DNA from: Segetibacter sp. | GTDB taxonomy: Bacteria; Bacteroidota; Bacteroidia; Chitinophagales; Chitinophagaceae | Assembly: GCA_028288485.1 (NCBI GenBank) | Contig: JAQBNO010000107.1 | Span: 1-44,162, forward strand | Direction: 5' to 3' | Length of the DNA: 44,162 bases | Part shown: one piece after another, positions 42,541 to 44,162 of the stretch | Layout: each line of letters starts with the position of its first letter | Numbering within the stretch: position 1 is the stretch's first letter | The notes under the pieces: model-generated | What the model saw: the letters and a program-made list of their open reading frames with translations, nothing else | What the model was told of the DNA's origin: nothing | Databases searched by the model: none | Position numbers and translations under genes: made by a program

Positions 42541-42815
42541 AAGGTAATTCTACTCTAGCATAGCATTCTTGCTCGCCTAAACGGGTCAATGGGAACCACG
42601 TTTAGGTCCAACTCACCTTGAACACCTTCATTGATGAAAATATTATGCGTAGTGGCGATCAATACTTTTTTTCAAAGGTGACGCAGGCGATTTACCGGAA
42701 GCCAATTAAACTTCGCTTTTATCCAACCAAAATCTTTAAAAACGAAACGCATACCCGTATAATTCTGACTTTTAAAAAATTGTCCTTTTTTACCCTGTCT
42801 ATAGTACTTGTTCCT

Positions 42816-42903
42816 TTCCTTGCTGTTTAAGGACGCCTCAAACCTGACCAAAATCATTACTGCGAATGACCCCGATACTTATTTTTACTTTTTCACCTTC
42901 ATA
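42816..42903 (+). other. Fragment related to the reading frame at 15437-15654
   Basis: TTGCTGTTTAAGGACGCC onward encodes LLFKDASNLTKIITANDPDT then YFYFFTF, about 75% identical in DNA to ~15508-15593. The upstream frame is closed by TAG and there is no downstream continuation, so it is a fragment. Confidence 0.45.
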
Positions 42904-43006
42904 CTTTTGTTGTAATAATAATAAGTCTTTCAAAATCTGAATAGAGACAATATAAGCTATTAGCATATGAAAGTGGTTATCAATAACGATTATAAGACGC
43001 TTGAAT

Positions 43007-43363
43007 ATGGAAAATAATAGTAAAGAAATAACAATAGACAGGGATAGCCTTGTTATTAATATCCAAAAAGAATTTACCTTATTTTATCCCTTCCTCAAAA
43101 TAGAATTTTCATCAAATACAAAAAGGTTTCATTCTTCCTCATTCGAAACCGAAAATCCAACTAACGTGAAATTAAATGTAAATGAAGATAGAACGATAGC
43201 TGAAATTGAAAAAGACTGCGTGGAATTGTTAGGACTATTTATACAAGTATTTCGAAAATCAGGAAATGTGTGGAACGTAATTTCTCTCACTAAAAGCTGG
43301 ACATTACAAAGCCAGAACCTGGCTGGAGAATTTATAAGTACAGAGATGCAAAAAGCGTCGTGA
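43007..43363 (+). CDS. Hypothetical protein upstream of a cupin gene
   Basis: The 118-residue protein (MENNSKEITIDRDSLVINIQ) is rich in charged residues and has no signal peptide or membrane segment. Pattern: beta-rich start (KEFTLFYPFLKIEFSS), a charged middle, a helical EIEKDCVELLGLFIQVFRK and a C-terminal SWTLQSQNLAGEFISTEM. I do not recognise the family. It lies 59 bases upstream of the cupin in the same direction, so they are probably one transcript. The ATG at 43007 is preferred to a TTG two codons earlier. Confidence 0.7.
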   Translation: MENNSKEITIDRDSLVINIQKEFTLFYPFLKIEFSSNTKRFHSSSFETENPTNVKLNVNEDRTIAEIEKDCVELLGLFIQVFRKSGNVWNVISLTKSWTLQSQNLAGEFISTEMQKAS

Positions 43364-43422
43364 TATTCGTAAGAAACGGAATAATAAAAGAATAAACCAT
43401 CATATCAATTTTAAACAGGACA

Positions 43423-43719
43423 ATGACAATAACAGAAGTAATCAAACAACTTGAAACCGCTACACATCCAATAGCGAAAGTGTTGCATAAAGGAGAAAAT
43501 TGTAAAGTATTGGTTCTTGGTTTTAAAAAAGGGATGAAGCTGAAAGAACACGCGGCACAGGTACAATCGAAAGTAACAGTGATAGCAGGAAAGGTCATTT
43601 ACAAACAAGGAGAACAGGAAACTGAATTACACAAGTTCGATGAAATAGACATTCCAATTAATATCATTCACTCTGTTGAAGCCTTAGATGATAGCTTGTG
43701 TTTACTTACCCAAGGTTAA
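43423..43719 (+). CDS. Small single-domain cupin
   Basis: The 98-residue protein has the cupin barrel layout: LGFKKGMKLKEHAAQVQSKVTVIAGKVIYKQG resembles motif 1 (G(X)5HXH...E...G) but with only one His, and DEIDIPINIIHSVEALDDSLCLLT is motif 2 with a His. Metal-binding ligands are therefore reduced. It probably binds a small ligand or metal as a stress-response protein. Similar cupins often sit next to Crp/Fnr regulators; one starts at the right edge here. Confidence 0.85.
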   Translation: MTITEVIKQLETATHPIAKVLHKGENCKVLVLGFKKGMKLKEHAAQVQSKVTVIAGKVIYKQGEQETELHKFDEIDIPINIIHSVEALDDSLCLLTQG

Positions 43720-44047
43720 ATACGGGGAGAAATTATACCTATGTAAAACATGGAAAGTATAAAATTCGTTTTTCCATGTTGCTTCTTCAACAACGCTGTC
43801 CAAACCGATCCTTTGGTGATGTCACCTACTTTTATTACTTGTGTGTATTCTGTTCACCAACAAAATATAGTGCAATTCACGTTTGAGGCAAACATGTTAA
43901 TGTATGTTGCAACCGCCATTCAAATTAACATGATAGAAATCAGTTTTAAAGATACTTACGTGCTCCTACAAGATCAGCAGATGAACGGATCCGCCGCGGC
44001 CGGACCATGATGCCATGAAATGCTTCAGATGGTACCAAAATAAAAAA
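43720..44047. other. Spacer, no supported gene
   Basis: An 86-codon plus-strand frame (43750-44010) exists, but its composition (many Cys/Phe/Met, no family pattern) does not support a gene. GGATCCGCCGCGGCCGG at 43987-44003 is an unusually GC-rich patch. Confidence 0.45.
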
Positions 44048-44162
44048 TCAATAAGGAAGGATTCTTAATTTGTTTTCATCTAAAATAATCACTCTGCCAG
44101 TTTGAAGGTCAATCAGTTTTTCATCTTTAAAGTCGCCTAATGTTCTTATAAGCGACTCCGTG
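44048..44162 (-). CDS. Crp/Fnr-family regulator, C-terminal end (runs off the right edge)
   Basis: The final 37 residues, TESLIRTLGDFKDEKLIDLQ then TGRVIILDENKLRILPY, match the recognition helix and wing of the Crp/Fnr winged helix. Its direction converges with the cupin. The sensing domain lies outside the window, so the signal (oxygen, NO or redox) cannot be read. Confidence 0.8.
   Translation of the reverse strand, partial: TESLIRTLGDFKDEKLIDLQTGRVIILDENKLRILPY

Larger units (their letters stand above)
42025..42543 (-). repeat. Long repeat element, right copy (inverted relative to 4757-5350)
   Basis: Reading the minus strand gives the same succession as the left copy: CAGTACAAGGGTGCCAGGCA, AAACCTTAGGGG, TTTATAGCTCAAGCCG, TGCAATAACTGTTGCC, a 22-bp tandem array, hairpin, then AAAAACGAGTTAATTAGCAG. 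Differences are mainly substitutions and array length (about five units instead of seven). Confidence 0.85.
41927..43006. other. 1.08-kb spacer with the right long-repeat copy and gene fragments
   Basis: Contains the long repeat (42025-42543), a fragment related to 15437-15654 (42816-42903), and a minus-strand stretch of about 42566-42857 whose single frame reads GQFFKSQNYTGMRFVFKD, then WLPVNRLRHL, a TGA, then KKVLIATTHNIFINEGVQG. This looks like a decayed gene with one in-frame stop, but the family is not recognisable. GTATTTTAAAAATAC just after the lacI stop is a weak palindrome. Confidence 0.5.

Noticed and set aside
43750-44010. 86-codon plus-strand frame near the right edge
   Set aside because: Unusual Cys/Met/Phe-rich composition and a GC-rich end; no family resemblance.

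Overview
The window looks like chromosomal DNA of a Bacteroidota bacterium, probably Chitinophagales/Chitinophagaceae. The signs are a SusC/SusD pair, many secreted or lipoprotein glycan enzymes, a GNNLI-type CLC, TAnnTTTG-type promoters, few Shine-Dalgarno sites, moderate-to-low GC and long repeat-filled spacers. Identifications come from reading the sequence; no database search was run.

Layout. (1) 1-3.8 kb, minus strand: a sialidase-like propeller, an SSS-family Na+/solute symporter and the start of a DapA/NanA-family lyase, which together look like a small acid-sugar uptake and cleavage operon. (2) 4.1-9.7 kb: a glutathione peroxidase with a perfect terminator, a short EamA-like transporter, a CLC antiporter preceded by what I read as a fluoride riboswitch with its own promoter and a start-codon hairpin, then a DUF2490 protein and a sorbosone-dehydrogenase-like lipoprotein. 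(3) 10-15.7 kb: an XRE-SHOCT regulator, a small hypothetical gene, a decayed ECF sigma factor, an acyltransferase-3 membrane protein and a LytS/LytR-type two-component pair. (4) 15.7-39.3 kb, all minus strand: a polysaccharide utilization locus (PUL) with SusC, SusD, two GH97 enzymes, a GH127-type enzyme, an alpha/beta hydrolase of unknown role, a CE15 glucuronoyl esterase, a heparinase II/III-type lyase, a GH43 remnant, a GH88 unsaturated glucuronyl hydrolase, a serine hydrolase and an alginate-lyase-superfamily (PL38-like) protein with FN3 and concanavalin-like modules. A GxxExxY gene between near-identical direct repeats sits inside it. (5) 39.5-41.9 kb: two divergent LacI-family regulators. 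The same 18-bp palindrome lies in front of susC and in front of the minus-strand lacI, with a one-mismatch copy in front of the plus-strand lacI. (6) 42-44.2 kb: a repeat block, a small unknown gene, a cupin and the C-terminal end of a Crp/Fnr regulator.

How the genes work together: the PUL products would bind and import a uronic-acid-rich, arabinose- and alpha-hexose-decorated glycan. The lyases and esterase open the uronate backbone, GH88 removes the unsaturated uronate, and GH97 and GH127 trim side groups, probably under LacI control rather than a hybrid two-component or ECF/anti-sigma system.

The spacers are unusually rich in repeats. There is a ~26-bp dispersed motif with at least twelve copies, many 50-150 bp upstream of start codons. 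There is a ~0.5-0.6 kb element present in inverted orientation at 4.76-5.35 kb and 42.03-42.54 kb, bracketing some 37 kb. Several partial hairpin copies lie between them.
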